Positions 52,344 to 62,247 of a DNA stretch of 64,000 bases are shown here, piece by piece. The position numbers were made by a program, and so were the translations under genes. This DNA is from Marinobacter zhejiangensis (GTDB lineage: Bacteria; Pseudomonadota; Gammaproteobacteria; Pseudomonadales; Oleiphilaceae). The number at the start of each line of letters is the position of its first letter. The stretch's first letter is position 1. The notes under the pieces are model-generated. The model saw nothing but the letters and a program-made list of their open reading frames with translations, had not been told where the DNA came from and did not search any database. The stretch is taken from contig NZ_FOUE01000003.1 in the NCBI RefSeq assembly GCF_900114775.1, forward strand, positions 558,001 to 622,000, read 5' to 3'.

Positions 52344-55088
52344 TTGGGTACCCGTTACCTGGAAAGCCTTTTTAATCCTACCTCCATTGTTGTTGTCGGT
52401 GCCTCTGAGCGGGCGGACAGCCTCGGTGGCATGGTGCTTCGTAACCTGATGAGTGGTGAGTTCCCGGGCCGCCTTCTGGTGGTGAACCAGAACGATTACA
52501 ACGACGTTCACGGGGTGCCCTGCGTCAGGAAAGTCTCGCGCATGGGGTTTGTTCCAGATCTTGCGATCGTGTGTACGCCGCCAGATACCGTCCCCAAGAT
52601 GATTCGCCGATTGGGGGAAGAGGGGGTGCGTACGGCCATTGTCATGACCGGTGGTATGTCACGGGCGCACAGTAAAACCGGCCAACCGCTAATGTATTCG
52701 GTGCGCGATGCTGCCAGAGAAACAGGAATCCGGATCCTGGGCCCCAATACGATTGGCCTGATGGTGCCGGCACGTAGCCTGAATGCCACTTATGCCCATA
52801 TGGGCGCTTTGCCTGGCAAGGTGGCCTTCATCGGGCAATCCGGAACCATTGCCAGTTCGGTCATTGACTGGGCCTTTGCCCGGGGTGTTGGCTTTTCCTA
52901 CTTCCTCACCCTGGGTGACGGCATGGACATCGATCACGATGACTTGATCGACTACCTTGCTCAGGACAGCAAGACACGAGCCATCCTGCTTCATATCGAG
53001 AACATTCCCAATGCCCGTCGATTCATGTCGGCGGTCCGGGCAGCATCCCGTACCAAGCCCGTGATTGCGGTGAAGAGCGGCCGGGTGCCGGAGTCGGAGT
53101 GGTTCCCCTACGACTTGCCCGCCGGGCTGCACCGCTCAGATCCGATCTTCGACGCCGTGCTTCAGCGCGCCGGTGTATTACGGGTGGATGGCTTGGGCCA
53201 GATGTTCGATGCGCTGGAAACCCTGACTCGCATGCGGCCATTGCGACAGGAGTCGTTGGTGGTGATGGCCAATGGGGTTGGCCCCGGGGTCTTGGCAGTG
53301 GACCGTCTGGCCCATTCCGGCGGGAAACTGGCGAACCTGTCCCAGAAAACCGTTGATGAACTGGCCGAGCTGCTGCCCGACTTCTGGACCCGACGAAACC
53401 CGATAGACCTGAACTACGATGCCTCGCCGGAGCTTTACGCCAAGGCCATCAAGATCCTGGCAAGGGACCCTGAGGTGGCGAACATTCTTGTGTTGTATGC
53501 CCCGAGCCTGACCGAGGATAGCCTGCAAATTGCCGATGCGGTTGTGCAGGCGGTCAAGGGAACCCGGCTCAATGTGCTGACCTGCTGGCTGGGCCAGAGC
53601 ACCGTGCTGGACGCCAGGGAAGAGTTTTACCGCGCAGGCATTCCGTCGTTTTTCGCACCGGAAAAAGCGGTCAAGGCGTTTATGCAGCATGTGAATCACC
53701 AGCGAGTGCAGCGCCTGCTGGCGGAAACACCGGAGTCGTTTACTGACCATTTTGCCGACCACACCCGCAGCCGCAAGATGGTGCTCAGGGCCTTGCGTGC
53801 CAAACGGATGATGCTGTCCAACAAGGAGGCCCGGGAGGTCTTGCGGGATTACGGCATTCGTACCATTGATACCGTGTACTGCGATGATGTGGAAGAGGTG
53901 ATTGAAACCTTCTCCGTCGAACGGAGGCCGGTTGATGTCACGCTGGTTCACGAGCAATCCTGTCACCCCTTTATGGAGCAGAGCACCGGGCGGGGGCGCT
54001 ATAAGTCGACCATCCAGGGGTTGAGCAATGAGCCGGCGATCATCGATTCCTGCAAACAGCTCATGGACGAGTATCAGAGACACTTCCCCGACAGCGGTTT
54101 CCTGGGGTTTGCGGTCCAGCGCTCCTCTCAGCATGTGGGCGGGGTGGAGTTCAGTGTTGGCATTACCCGTGACGCCAACTTTGGTCCGCTGGTGGTGTGT
54201 GGCGCGTCTGGCGCCCAGATCAACGTCATCACCGACCGCCAGATCGCCTTGCCGCCTCTGAACATGGTGCTGGCCCGTGAGCTGTTGCGCCGTACCTATA
54301 TGTACAAGCTGTTGCAGGAATACAGCTTCCACCCGGAAGAGGACATACGTGCGGTATCTGAAACCCTGGTGACCCTGTCGCAAATCGTGATTGATATTCC
54401 TGAGATCAAAGGGCTCGAGATTTCCCCTTTGCTGTTCAACAATCAGGGGGCGATTGCAGTGGATGTGGCCATTGATCTGTCCGAACAGGCCGGTCGCCCG
54501 ATTATCCAGCCCTACCCACGGGAGCTTGAAGAGTGGATCCTGCTGCCAAAATCCGGGCGTCGGGTGATTATCCGGCCGGTACTGGCGGAGGATGAGCCTG
54601 CCCATCGCGTGTTCCATCAATTGCAGTCGCCCGAATCCATTCGTTACCGGTTCTTCCAGTACCGCAAGCATTTCTCCCGGGAAGATGTGGCCCAGATGGT
54701 GCAGATCGACTACGACCGGGAAATGGTGTTTATCGCCAATGCACCGCGGGAAGACGGCAAAGGGGAGGAGACCTTGGGAACGGTACGGGTGTGGACCGAT
54801 GCCGATAACCTGCGCTGTGAATTCGCGGTCATGGTGCATGACAACATGAAAGGCGAAGGGCTGGGGCTTGCGCTGATGCAGAAAATGATCGACTACTGTC
54901 GTTCCAGGGGCACTATGGAAATGGTCGGCAATGTGTTGCCAGACAACCGACCCATGCTGACGCTGGCGGAACAGCTGGGGTTTGAGGTGACCTACAACCG
55001 CGACGAGGAAATCATGGACTTGCGGATGGTGCTGAATGAACCGGAGAAAGACTGGCAGCGGGAACGCCTGCGTACGACGTCCCACTGA
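52344..55088 (+). CDS. Pat-type protein acetyltransferase (acyl-CoA synthetase-like domain fused to GNAT)
   Basis: Proteins of this build acetylate lysines, for example on acetyl-CoA synthetase. The 914-residue product has a CoA-binding domain (about 5-135), a ligase-type domain, an ATP-grasp part (about 480-710) and a GNAT domain (about 735-900) with Glu826 (CEFAVMV) and the acetyl-CoA motif MKGEGLGLALM. In place of the phospho-histidine motif (SHTG) of true ADP-forming synthetases it has LPAG at 258-261, so synthetase activity is unlikely. The start is TTG, nine bases after GGGAG, and matches the family N-terminus. Confidence 0.92.
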   Translation: MGTRYLESLFNPTSIVVVGASERADSLGGMVLRNLMSGEFPGRLLVVNQNDYNDVHGVPCVRKVSRMGFVPDLAIVCTPPDTVPKMIRRLGEEGVRTAIVMTGGMSRAHSKTGQPLMYSVRDAARETGIRILGPNTIGLMVPARSLNATYAHMGALPGKVAFIGQSGTIASSVIDWAFARGVGFSYFLTLGDGMDIDHDDLIDYLAQDSKTRAILLHIENIPNARRFMSAVRAASRTKPVIAVKSGRVPESEWFPYDLPAGLHRSDPIFDAVLQRAGVLRVDGLGQMFDALETLTRMRPLRQESLVVMANGVGPGVLAVDRLAHSGGKLANLSQKTVDELAELLPDFWTRRNPIDLNYDASPELYAKAIKILARDPEVANILVLYAPSLTEDSLQIADAVVQAVKGTRLNVLTCWLGQSTVLDAREEFYRAGIPSFFAPEKAVKAFMQHVNHQRVQRLLAETPESFTDHFADHTRSRKMVLRALRAKRMMLSNKEAREVLRDYGIRTIDTVYCDDVEEVIETFSVERRPVDVTLVHEQSCHPFMEQSTGRGRYKSTIQGLSNEPAIIDSCKQLMDEYQRHFPDSGFLGFAVQRSSQHVGGVEFSVGITRDANFGPLVVCGASGAQINVITDRQIALPPLNMVLARELLRRTYMYKLLQEYSFHPEEDIRAVSETLVTLSQIVIDIPEIKGLEISPLLFNNQGAIAVDVAIDLSEQAGRPIIQPYPRELEEWILLPKSGRRVIIRPVLAEDEPAHRVFHQLQSPESIRYRFFQYRKHFSREDVAQMVQIDYDREMVFIANAPREDGKGEETLGTVRVWTDADNLRCEFAVMVHDNMKGEGLGLALMQKMIDYCRSRGTMEMVGNVLPDNRPMLTLAEQLGFEVTYNRDEEIMDLRMVLNEPEKDWQRERLRTTSH

Positions 55089-55104
55089 CGGTCAGGTTGA
55101 GGCG

Positions 55105-56034
55105 TCAGGCAGCCTCGACAATCGCGGAGCGGTCTTCGCCCCCCAGTGCTTCGAGAAGCCCGGGAATCAGCCTGGCCAGCTCCAGGGTCATCAACGAGAA
55201 TGCAGCATCGAAGCGGGCGACGGCGTCATCAGCCTCGACGTCGTCAAGCTTTTCCTGCAGGGTGTCGCCAAACTTCAGTCGGCGGATGCCCAGCTCTTCA
55301 TCCAGAATGAAGGACAGGCTGTCTTCCCAGGTCAGGGCCAGGCGCGTGGCCTGCATGCCAGCATCCAGGTGGCTGCGGATTTCGTCGCCCTGAAGGTCCA
55401 GTCCCTTGCAACGAACTACACCACCGTCTTCTGAGGGGTCTTTCAGTTCACATTCGTCGCCCAGGGTCAGTGACGAGGGAACATCAATAGTTTCGTTGAG
55501 CCAGCCGGTCAGAGTGAAGGTGGGAGCCTGCTCAACGGCGGGTGGCCGCACGGGCAGGGAGCCAAGGCTTTTGCGCAGGGCCGAGGCCAGGTCTTCAGCC
55601 TGTTTGGCGGAACTCGCATCGACAATCAGCATGCCGTCTTTTGGCGCCAGATAGGCGTAGCAGCGACGGTTCTTGGAGAAGGCTTTGGGGAGCATCTCCA
55701 GCATAACCTGTTCCTTGAGCTCGTCTTTTTCCTTGCGAGGCACTTTTCGGCCCTGTTCAGCCTCGATCATCTCGACCTTTTCTTCAACCAGTTCTTTGAT
55801 CACCGGCCCCGGCAGGATCTTTTCTTCCTTGCGAAGGGTGACCAGGTGATAGCCGCCGGCACTGTGGACCAGCTGCTCACCATGTTTGCCCAGAGGTGGA
55901 ACCCAGCCCTGGCGGGTGGTTTCCTGCGGGCCACAGGGCTTGAAGACATCTTCCAACAGTTTTTCTTCCAGCGCTTCGGCAGTGATGTCAAACGGCTTGG
56001 TGAAGCGGAAAACGCGCACGTTGCGAAACCACAT
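55105..56034 (-). CDS. rdgC: Recombination-associated protein RdgC
   Basis: RdgC binds DNA as a ring and restrains RecA. The 309-residue sequence starts MWFRNVRVFRFTKP, carries the conserved RKEKDELKEQVMLEMLPKAFSKNRRCYAY segment and the GLDLQGDEIRSHLDAGMQATRLALTWEDSLSFIL C-terminal part. The ATG at 56034 is the family start; an open frame extends to 56073. The gene ends 16 bases from the convergent Pat gene. Confidence 0.95.
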   Translation of the reverse strand: MWFRNVRVFRFTKPFDITAEALEEKLLEDVFKPCGPQETTRQGWVPPLGKHGEQLVHSAGGYHLVTLRKEEKILPGPVIKELVEEKVEMIEAEQGRKVPRKEKDELKEQVMLEMLPKAFSKNRRCYAYLAPKDGMLIVDASSAKQAEDLASALRKSLGSLPVRPPAVEQAPTFTLTGWLNETIDVPSSLTLGDECELKDPSEDGGVVRCKGLDLQGDEIRSHLDAGMQATRLALTWEDSLSFILDEELGIRRLKFGDTLQEKLDDVEADDAVARFDAAFSLMTLELARLIPGLLEALGGEDRSAIVEAA

Positions 56035-56133
56035 GGTGATCAGGTCCTCTTGAGTAAGATCATCCCGAAGCAAACGACGGGGAGTGAAAAAAGGGAAGGC
56101 ATCATACGGCCACCCTGCGGCGGCCGTAAAGAA

Positions 56134-56334
56134 TCATATCTGCATGATTTCGACCAGAACGGTTTTGACAATGAACCCGAGTACACCGGCACCGAGTACG
56201 GTGAACAGGGCAATTGTGCCGAACTTTCCGGCTTTGGATTTTTTGGCGAGGTCCCAGACAATGAACCCCATCCACCCGATGAGGGCGGTCAACAGTACTG
56301 ACATTGCCAGTTGGGAAAAAACAGCCTCACTCAT
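56134..56334 (-). CDS. DUF2788 small membrane protein
   Basis: A 66-residue protein with two membrane helices (about 10-28 and 42-60) joined by the conserved loop DLAKKSKAGKFG, which is the mark of DUF2788. Function unknown. It lies 100 bases upstream of rdgC and 46 bases downstream of yaaA on the same strand. Confidence 0.85.
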   Translation of the reverse strand: MSEAVFSQLAMSVLLTALIGWMGFIVWDLAKKSKAGKFGTIALFTVLGAGVLGFIVKTVLVEIMQI

Positions 56335-56380
56335 GGCAGCTCCTGGACGTTAGAAAGTAGGTATTACGGAAATCGAGAAA

Positions 56381-57151
56381 TCAGTCTTCCCGACGCAAGA
56401 ACATCCAGTTGTCCTGGTCAGATTGCTCGGGACTGAAGCGGTAGCCCTCGAGGTCAAAGCCTTTGAGGTCATCCGCCTGGGTGATCCGGTTTTCGATGGC
56501 GTAGCGGCACATCAGGCCTCGGGCTTTCTTGGCGTAGAAACTGATCATCTTGTACTGGCCGTTTTTCCAGTCCTTGAACTGCGGCGTGACCAGCCGGCCA
56601 GCGAGGGTCCTCTTGCGAACGCTCTTGAAGTACTCGTTGGAGGCAAGGTTCACCAGGACGCCATCATCCGCGGCCAGAAGGCGGTTCAATTCGTCGGTAA
56701 TCTGGTTGCCCCAGAAAGCGTAAAGATCCTTGCCCCGGGTATTCTCAAACTTGGTGCCCATCTCCAAACGGTAGGGTTGCATGAGATCGAGGGGTTTCAG
56801 TATTCCATACAGCCCCGAGAGCATCCGCAGATGCTGCTGGGCGAATTCGAAGTCGGCTTCTTTGAACTGTTCTGCTGCCAGCCCGGTATACACATCGCCC
56901 TTAAAGGCCAGGATGGCCTGACGGGCATTGTCGGGGCTGAAAGGTAGGCTCCAGGTCTGGTAACGGTCGGCGTTCAGCTGCCCAAGTTTATCGCTGATGT
57001 GCATCAGGTTGCTGATCTGGTGGGGCTCAAGGGTCTTGAGCTGGTCGACCAGTTCGCAGGCTTCGTCCAGAAAATCCGGCTGGCTGTAGCGCTCAGTCGC
57101 CAGTGGGCTGTCGTAGTCCAGAGTTTTCGCTGGAGATATCACCATCAGCAT
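56381..57151 (-). CDS. yaaA: Peroxide stress protein YaaA
   Basis: YaaA protects DNA during hydrogen peroxide stress, apparently by lowering free iron. The 256-residue protein (E. coli 258) has [16 protein letters not shown] at the start, the GDVYTGL segment, [23 protein letters not shown] and [20 protein letters not shown]. An in-frame TTG slightly upstream (57166) is less likely, as the E. coli protein starts at the equivalent of the ATG chosen here. Confidence 0.94.
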   Translation of the reverse strand: MLMVISPAKTLDYDSPLATERYSQPDFLDEACELVDQLKTLEPHQISNLMHISDKLGQLNADRYQTWSLPFSPDNARQAILAFKGDVYTGLAAEQFKEADFEFAQQHLRMLSGLYGILKPLDLMQPYRLEMGTKFENTRGKDLYAFWGNQITDELNRLLAADDGVLVNLASNEYFKSVRKRTLAGRLVTPQFKDWKNGQYKMISFYAKKARGLMCRYAIENRITQADDLKGFDLEGYRFSPEQSDQDNWMFLRRED

Positions 57152-57189
57152 AGGGGGTGTCCTCAAAAGCTGGAATGCATCGTTACGGG

Positions 57190-57426
57190 CTAGTTGCCAA
57201 GGAAGGCCAGCAGCTGGTCGCGATCAAACGGCCAGTCCAGTTCTTCGCCGGTATCGTTGCGGCGCAGTACCGGAATTCGCGTGCCGTACTGCTCCACCAG
57301 GGCGTCAGACTGGGCAATGTCCACGGCATCGACCGGTATGGGAGCCGGCATGGGGGTATTGATGAGCAGAGCCTCGGCAAGCTCACACAAATGGCATTGT
57401 GCCGTGGTGTAGAAGACCAGTTCCAT
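57190..57426 (-). CDS. Glutaredoxin-like protein (DUF836 type)
   Basis: A 78-residue thioredoxin-fold protein with CHLC at 11-14, RIPVLRR (cis-proline region) near 50 and the short C-terminal helix [10 protein letters not shown]. The family is related to glutaredoxins; targets are unknown. It is 12 bases downstream of yciK on the same strand. Confidence 0.88.
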   Translation of the reverse strand: MELVFYTTAQCHLCELAEALLINTPMPAPIPVDAVDIAQSDALVEQYGTRIPVLRRNDTGEELDWPFDRDQLLAFLGN

Positions 57427-57438
57427 GAAACGCGCCCC

Positions 57439-58200
57439 TTACTTGGCCTGGGGTTTAGGCTGAGCGTCCAGTTGCTGACCGTTAATGTCAGCACTGTCGG
57501 GCCCCATCAGGTACAGATAAATGGGCATCAGCTCTTCCGGGGCCGGGTTCTGCATCGGGTTTTCGGCAGGGTAGGCGTGGGACCGCATGTTAGTGCGTGT
57601 CGCGCCGGGGTTGAGGCTGTTGACCCGGATGTTGTGGCGCTCATCATCAAGCTCGTCAGCCAGCAGCTGGCTGAGGCCTTCAATCGCAAACTTCGAAACC
57701 GCGTAAGCGCCCCAGTAGGCCTTGGCCCGACGACCAACGCCGGATGAAGTGAAGATGACGGAAGCACCATCGGACTTGCGCAGCAACGGGATCAGAGCGC
57801 GGCTAAGCAGGAAGGGCGCGGTGGCATTGACCTGCATGACCCTGTTCCAGGTTTCCGGATCATAAAGTTCAACGGGGCTGCGAGCACCCAGGATAGCCGC
57901 ATTATGGAGGATGCCATCGAGGCGACCAAAGGTCTCTTCAATGGTCATGGCCATTTCCTCGTACTCCTTGACCGCAGCACCTTCCAGGTTCATGGGAACA
58001 ATGGCGGGCTGCGGATAACCGGCAGCTTCGATTTCGTCGTAAAGCTCTTCTAGCTTGGCCGTGGTGCGGCCCAGCAGGATTACCGTGGCACCGTGTGCAG
58101 CATAGGTAAGCGCTGCGGTGCGGCCAATGCCGCTGCCGGCACCAGTCACCAGGATTACACGATCTTTCAGCAAATCGGCCGGTGCTTGGTAGTCTTGCAT
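57439..58200 (-). CDS. yciK: YciK-type short-chain dehydrogenase
   Basis: An SDR of 253 residues (E. coli YciK 252): VTGAGSGIGRTAAL nucleotide motif, HNAAILG, the catalytic Ser in FTSSGVGRR and Tyr/Lys in GAYAVSKFAIEGL. The substrate is unknown. The ATG at 58200 has GGAG eight bases upstream; the frame is open to 58230. It belongs to a gene run ubiG-mupP-yciK, all on the - strand, the same order as in Pseudomonas. Confidence 0.92.
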   Translation of the reverse strand: MQDYQAPADLLKDRVILVTGAGSGIGRTAALTYAAHGATVILLGRTTAKLEELYDEIEAAGYPQPAIVPMNLEGAAVKEYEEMAMTIEETFGRLDGILHNAAILGARSPVELYDPETWNRVMQVNATAPFLLSRALIPLLRKSDGASVIFTSSGVGRRAKAYWGAYAVSKFAIEGLSQLLADELDDERHNIRVNSLNPGATRTNMRSHAYPAENPMQNPAPEELMPIYLYLMGPDSADINGQQLDAQPKPQAK

Positions 58201-58241
58201 AGAAACTCTCCGGTTTGGGGAATACATCAAGGTTCTGAAAA

Positions 58242-58916
58242 TCAGCGGTATTGTATCAGGTTTGTCAGGTCGCTGACGGTTTCGGCGACCTGGTCGGCAC
58301 GCCAGTGCTCGACCTCATCGGGGTGCTCAATGTAGCCGTAACGTACCGCAATGGTTGACATTCCGGCATTGCGCCCCGCCTCAATGTCACGGACATGATC
58401 GCCTACGTAGATACCGCTGGTGGGGTCTACGCCGATCTGCTTGCAGGCCAGCAACAAGGATTCGGGATGCGGTTTGCGTTGCGACACATGGTCCGGACAG
58501 ATCACGGCTGCGCAGCGTGTGTCCAGGGCCAGGGCGGTGAGCAGGGGCGCTGTGAAGCGTTCCGGCTTATTGGTGACAATGCCCCAGGGGATGGTTTGCT
58601 GGTCAAGCCAGTCGAGCAGTTCGGCTATACCCGGGAACAGCACGGTTTCTTCGGCCACGCCAGTTTCATAGAGATCGAGAAACGCGGTGTGGCGGTCCAG
58701 GTAATCACTGTCTTCCGGCGTCAGGCCAAAACCGACCTCAATCATGGCACGGGCCCCGTTGGAAACGGATCGTCGAATCTGCTCCGCTGGCAGGGCACTC
58801 ATGCCGTGCTGATGGCGCAGCAGATTCAGGCAGCGAATAAAATCCGGCGCCGTATCAATCAGCGTGCCGTCCAGGTCAAAAAGGACTGTGGATGGTCTTG
58901 GGGAGCTGTTTGTCAC
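58242..58916 (-). CDS. mupP: HAD phosphatase MupP (phosphoglycolate phosphatase-like)
   Basis: A HAD hydrolase of 224 residues with [14 protein letters not shown], the TNKPE motif near 117, and [15 protein letters not shown]. Proteins in this position in Pseudomonas (between ubiG and yciK) are MupP, which removes the phosphate from N-acetylmuramic acid 6-phosphate in peptidoglycan recycling. By sequence alone Gph (phosphoglycolate phosphatase) cannot be excluded; the gene order decides. The start overlaps the end of ubiG by four bases (ATGA). Confidence 0.85.
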   Translation of the reverse strand: MTNSSPRPSTVLFDLDGTLIDTAPDFIRCLNLLRHQHGMSALPAEQIRRSVSNGARAMIEVGFGLTPEDSDYLDRHTAFLDLYETGVAEETVLFPGIAELLDWLDQQTIPWGIVTNKPERFTAPLLTALALDTRCAAVICPDHVSQRKPHPESLLLACKQIGVDPTSGIYVGDHVRDIEAGRNAGMSTIAVRYGYIEHPDEVEHWRADQVAETVSDLTNLIQYR

Positions 58917-59632
58917 GCTTCGTCCCGCCCGTCTACGGCGTGCATCATGTAGTTAACGTCAACGTCCCGGCCGAGGCGGTACACCTTGGTGACGGGGTTG
59001 TAGGTCATACCGGTGAGGTCACGAATTTCCAGGTCCGCGTGGCGCAGGTAGTCGGACATCTCTGAGGGGCGGATGAACTTTTTCCACTCGTGGGTGCCCT
59101 TCGGCAACATACCCAGCACATACTCCGCACCAACGATGGCAAACAGGAACGACTTGGGGTTGCGGTTGATGGTGGATACAAACAGGTGTCCACCAGGCTT
59201 CAACAGGGCCGCGCAGGCTTTGATCACCGACGACGGATCTGGAACGTGCTCCAGCATCTCCAGGCAGGTGACCACGTCGTACTGACCGGCATGCTCCGGG
59301 TCAGCGGCCAGCGCCTCGACGGTGGTCTGTCGGTAATCTACTTTGATGCCGCTTTCCAGCCCATGGAGCTTGGCGACAGACAGGGGCGCTTCGCCCATGT
59401 CGATACCGGTGACGTGCGCGCCGCGTTGGGCCATACCTTCGGACACCAGGCCGCCACCGCAGCCTACATCGAGTACCCGTTTGCCAGCCAGCGAGGCCTT
59501 TTCATCGATGTAGTTCAGCCGGAGGGGGTTAATTTCATGCAACGGCTTGAATTCGCTGGTCGGGTCCCACCAGCGACTGGCCAGGGCCTCAAACTTGGCG
59601 ACTTCGTTCTGGTCTACGTTTTGATTGGTCAT
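58913..59632 (-). CDS. ubiG: Ubiquinone biosynthesis O-methyltransferase
   Basis: UbiG performs both O-methylations of ubiquinone synthesis with SAM. The 239-residue enzyme has [20 protein letters not shown] at the start, the SAM motif [27 protein letters not shown], and the [12 protein letters not shown] motif. It overlaps mupP by four bases and lies downstream of mtaD. Confidence 0.96.
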   Translation of the reverse strand: MTNQNVDQNEVAKFEALASRWWDPTSEFKPLHEINPLRLNYIDEKASLAGKRVLDVGCGGGLVSEGMAQRGAHVTGIDMGEAPLSVAKLHGLESGIKVDYRQTTVEALAADPEHAGQYDVVTCLEMLEHVPDPSSVIKACAALLKPGGHLFVSTINRNPKSFLFAIVGAEYVLGMLPKGTHEWKKFIRPSEMSDYLRHADLEIRDLTGMTYNPVTKVYRLGRDVDVNYMMHAVDGRDEA

Positions 59633-59664
59633 AGGTCATTTCCAAATGGGATAAGGCGAACCGG

Positions 59665-61014
59665 TCAGTCGGCGCTTTGCGCCGCTGGTTGGCGAATCTG
59701 TTCGGCCCAACCTTGAACTTTCAGAACCAGGTCAGGAACATCAATGCGGGTCAGGCAGCCATCCTGGACCTGGGGCACTCCACCAATCCAGCTGTGGCTG
59801 ACTTGCCGGCTATGGCAGCTGTAAACCAAGTGGGATGCCGGGTCATACACCGGCTGCAGGAATGGGTCACTCAGATCCACTGCAATAATATCGGCCAGCT
59901 TTCCGGCTTCCAGAGAGCCAAGTTCATGGGCGCGTCCCAGGGCGCGGGCTCCGTTTATGGTCGCCATTTCGAGTGCTTCGTGGGCTGACAGCGCAGCGGC
60001 GTCTTCGGCAACCACCTTTGCGACCATCGCGGCGGTTTTGAGCTCGCCAAGCAGGTCCAGGTCGTTATTGCTGGCGGCGCCGTCGGTTCCGATGGCGACA
60101 TTGACGCCCGCCTTCAACAAACGGTCAACCGGGCACAGGCCGCTGGCCAGTTTGAGATTGGATTCCGGACAATGGATGACATGGGTGCCGCTTTGCTGAA
60201 ACAGGTCAATATCCGTCTCGTCGATCTGGGTCATGTGTACGCATTGGGTCGCCGGGCCCAGCAGCCCCAGGTCAGCCAGTCGTTGGCTTGGTCGTTTCCC
60301 GGTCTTTTCCAGGGCTTCGGCGACTTCGAAGGCGGTTTCATGGAGATGAATCTGGATGGGGGCACCGGTTTGGCTGGCGAGGTCTCGAATCTGCTCAAGA
60401 GGGCCATCGGAAACCGTGTAGGGCGCATGTGGGCCAATGCCTACGGTGACAAAGGTGTCTCCCTTCCATTGTTCGATCAGGGCCTGGCCCTTGCTCAGGT
60501 ACTCGTCCGGGCCGGAAGCCCACATGGTGGGAAAATCGAGGACAGGGAAGCAGACCTGAGCGCGAATGCCGATGTCGTGAGCCACCTGAGCGGCCACCTC
60601 CGGGAAAAAGTACATGTCGGAAAAGGTGGTGGTGCCCGTGCGCAGCATCTCGGCAATGGCGAGGCGGGTACCGTCGACCGTAAATGCGTCGCTGACGTAC
60701 TTGCCTTCGGCCGGCCAGATGTGGTCGTTAAGCCAGGTCATCAAGGGCAAGTCATCGGCCATTCCCCGAAACAGCGACATCGCAGCGTGGCCGTGCATGT
60801 TGATCAGGCCGGGCAGCACTACATGGCGGTCGAGATTGACAGACTCGCGGGAACGAAAGCGTTGGTCGGCTTCCTGTTGGGGCAGTACGGCAACGATTTT
60901 GTCGCCCTGAACCAAGACGGCATGGTCCTCAAGTACGGTCCGGGCGGGCTCGATCGGAATCACCCAGCGGGCGTTGATACGAAGGTCCGCTGCCACTATG
61001 GTTTCTGCTGTCAT
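59665..61014 (-). CDS. mtaD: 5'-methylthioadenosine deaminase (TRZ/ATZ family)
   Basis: An amidohydrolase of 449 residues that probably deaminates methylthioadenosine (and possibly S-adenosylhomocysteine). Metal sites are visible: NMHGHAAMS, HLHETAFE, HVIHCPESN, and IGTDGAASNN. In Pseudomonas the gene next to mtnA has this function. The start at 61014 follows AAGGG; the upstream frame to 61131 lacks family resemblance. It is divergent from mtnA, which acts two steps later in methionine salvage. Confidence 0.88.
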   Translation of the reverse strand: MTAETIVAADLRINARWVIPIEPARTVLEDHAVLVQGDKIVAVLPQQEADQRFRSRESVNLDRHVVLPGLINMHGHAAMSLFRGMADDLPLMTWLNDHIWPAEGKYVSDAFTVDGTRLAIAEMLRTGTTTFSDMYFFPEVAAQVAHDIGIRAQVCFPVLDFPTMWASGPDEYLSKGQALIEQWKGDTFVTVGIGPHAPYTVSDGPLEQIRDLASQTGAPIQIHLHETAFEVAEALEKTGKRPSQRLADLGLLGPATQCVHMTQIDETDIDLFQQSGTHVIHCPESNLKLASGLCPVDRLLKAGVNVAIGTDGAASNNDLDLLGELKTAAMVAKVVAEDAAALSAHEALEMATINGARALGRAHELGSLEAGKLADIIAVDLSDPFLQPVYDPASHLVYSCHSRQVSHSWIGGVPQVQDGCLTRIDVPDLVLKVQGWAEQIRQPAAQSAD

Positions 61015-61156
61015 GGGTTCCCTTAATGTGGTGCCTTGGCAATGTGCCGGAAAGTATAACGAGCGGCAGGTACTGTCACCACCCTGAGGCCGACAAAACG
61101 GATATACTGACGCACTTTCTGTCTGACGCATTTCTTTCTATAGCGGAGTTACTTCG

Positions 61157-62239
61157 ATGATTGACCCCTCCTCAATTTCACCGGATTCTGCGACCCAGCG
61201 GACCATCGGTACGGTAGCCATCCGGTGGCATGGCCATCAACTGGAGTTGCTGGATCAGCGCCTTCTGCCAGAGGAGGAGCGTTGGTTGGCGATGACGGAT
61301 GCGACCGGCGTGGCGGACTGTATTCGCGACATGGTGGTCCGGGGGGCGCCCGCGATTGGCATCAGTGCGGCTTATGGTGTGGCGTTAGCGGCTCGTTCGT
61401 TGATGGAGGAAACGTGGCGGGAAGCTCTGGCAGAGGCTGTTGCCGTGCTGGCGGCATCCCGGCCAACTGCAGTGAACCTTTTTTGGGCGCTCAGGCGAAT
61501 GGAAACGGTAGCGGGAAGCTGTGAAACCCTGGTCGAGGCCCAGCAGCGACTGACCGAAGCCGCTGAAGCCATTCATGCCGAAGATTTGGCAGCGAATCTG
61601 GCGATGGCAGACCATGCGTTGTCCGTGATGGATGAAGACAAGCCGTTCTCCGTGTTGACCCATTGCAACACCGGCGCCTTGGCGACGGGAGGGTATGGCA
61701 CGGCGCTCGGCGTTATACGCAGGCTGCATGAAACCGGCCGTTTGGAGCGGGTGTACGCGGATGAAACCCGTCCCTGGCTCCAGGGAAGCCGGTTGACCGC
61801 CTGGGAACTCAGCAGGGAGGGGGTCCCGGTGACTCTGAATGCGGATGGCGCCGCGGCCTGGATTATGGCGCAGGGGAGTGTGCGCTGGGTGATCGTCGGG
61901 GCTGACCGAATTACCGCAAATGGGGATGTTGCGAACAAGATCGGCACCTATAGCCTGGCTGTTCTGGCCCGCCACCACGGTATTCGCTTCATGGTTGTGG
62001 CGCCGTCGAGCACGGTCGATATGACCTTGGCGTCTGGCACTGAAATTCCGATTGAAGAGCGGGAAGGAACCGAGGTCAAACAGATCCGTGGGGCTGTTTT
62101 GGCGCCTGAGTCGGTCGATGTGTTCAACCCGGTGTTTGATGTGACCCCGGCGTCCCTGATTGATGCCATTGTGACGGAGCAGGGGGTTATTGAGCAGCCG
62201 GACGCAGAACGGATGGCGAAGGTATTCCTTCCGGGCTGA
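61157..62239 (+). CDS. mtnA: Methylthioribose-1-phosphate isomerase
   Basis: MtnA turns methylthioribose-1-phosphate into methylthioribulose-1-phosphate in methionine salvage. The 360-residue protein has [17 protein letters not shown] near the start, [18 protein letters not shown] (active-site Cys), [19 protein letters not shown] and [19 protein letters not shown] with the catalytic Asp. Other salvage genes do not follow; mtaD lies divergently upstream. Confidence 0.96.
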   Translation: MIDPSSISPDSATQRTIGTVAIRWHGHQLELLDQRLLPEEERWLAMTDATGVADCIRDMVVRGAPAIGISAAYGVALAARSLMEETWREALAEAVAVLAASRPTAVNLFWALRRMETVAGSCETLVEAQQRLTEAAEAIHAEDLAANLAMADHALSVMDEDKPFSVLTHCNTGALATGGYGTALGVIRRLHETGRLERVYADETRPWLQGSRLTAWELSREGVPVTLNADGAAAWIMAQGSVRWVIVGADRITANGDVANKIGTYSLAVLARHHGIRFMVVAPSSTVDMTLASGTEIPIEEREGTEVKQIRGAVLAPESVDVFNPVFDVTPASLIDAIVTEQGVIEQPDAERMAKVFLPG

Positions 62240-62247
62240 GTTGACCG

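Noticed and set aside
53178..55085. 635-codon open frame antisense to the Pat-type acetyltransferase
   Set aside because: Shadow of a conserved gene; rich in His, Gln and Arg as expected of an antisense translation.
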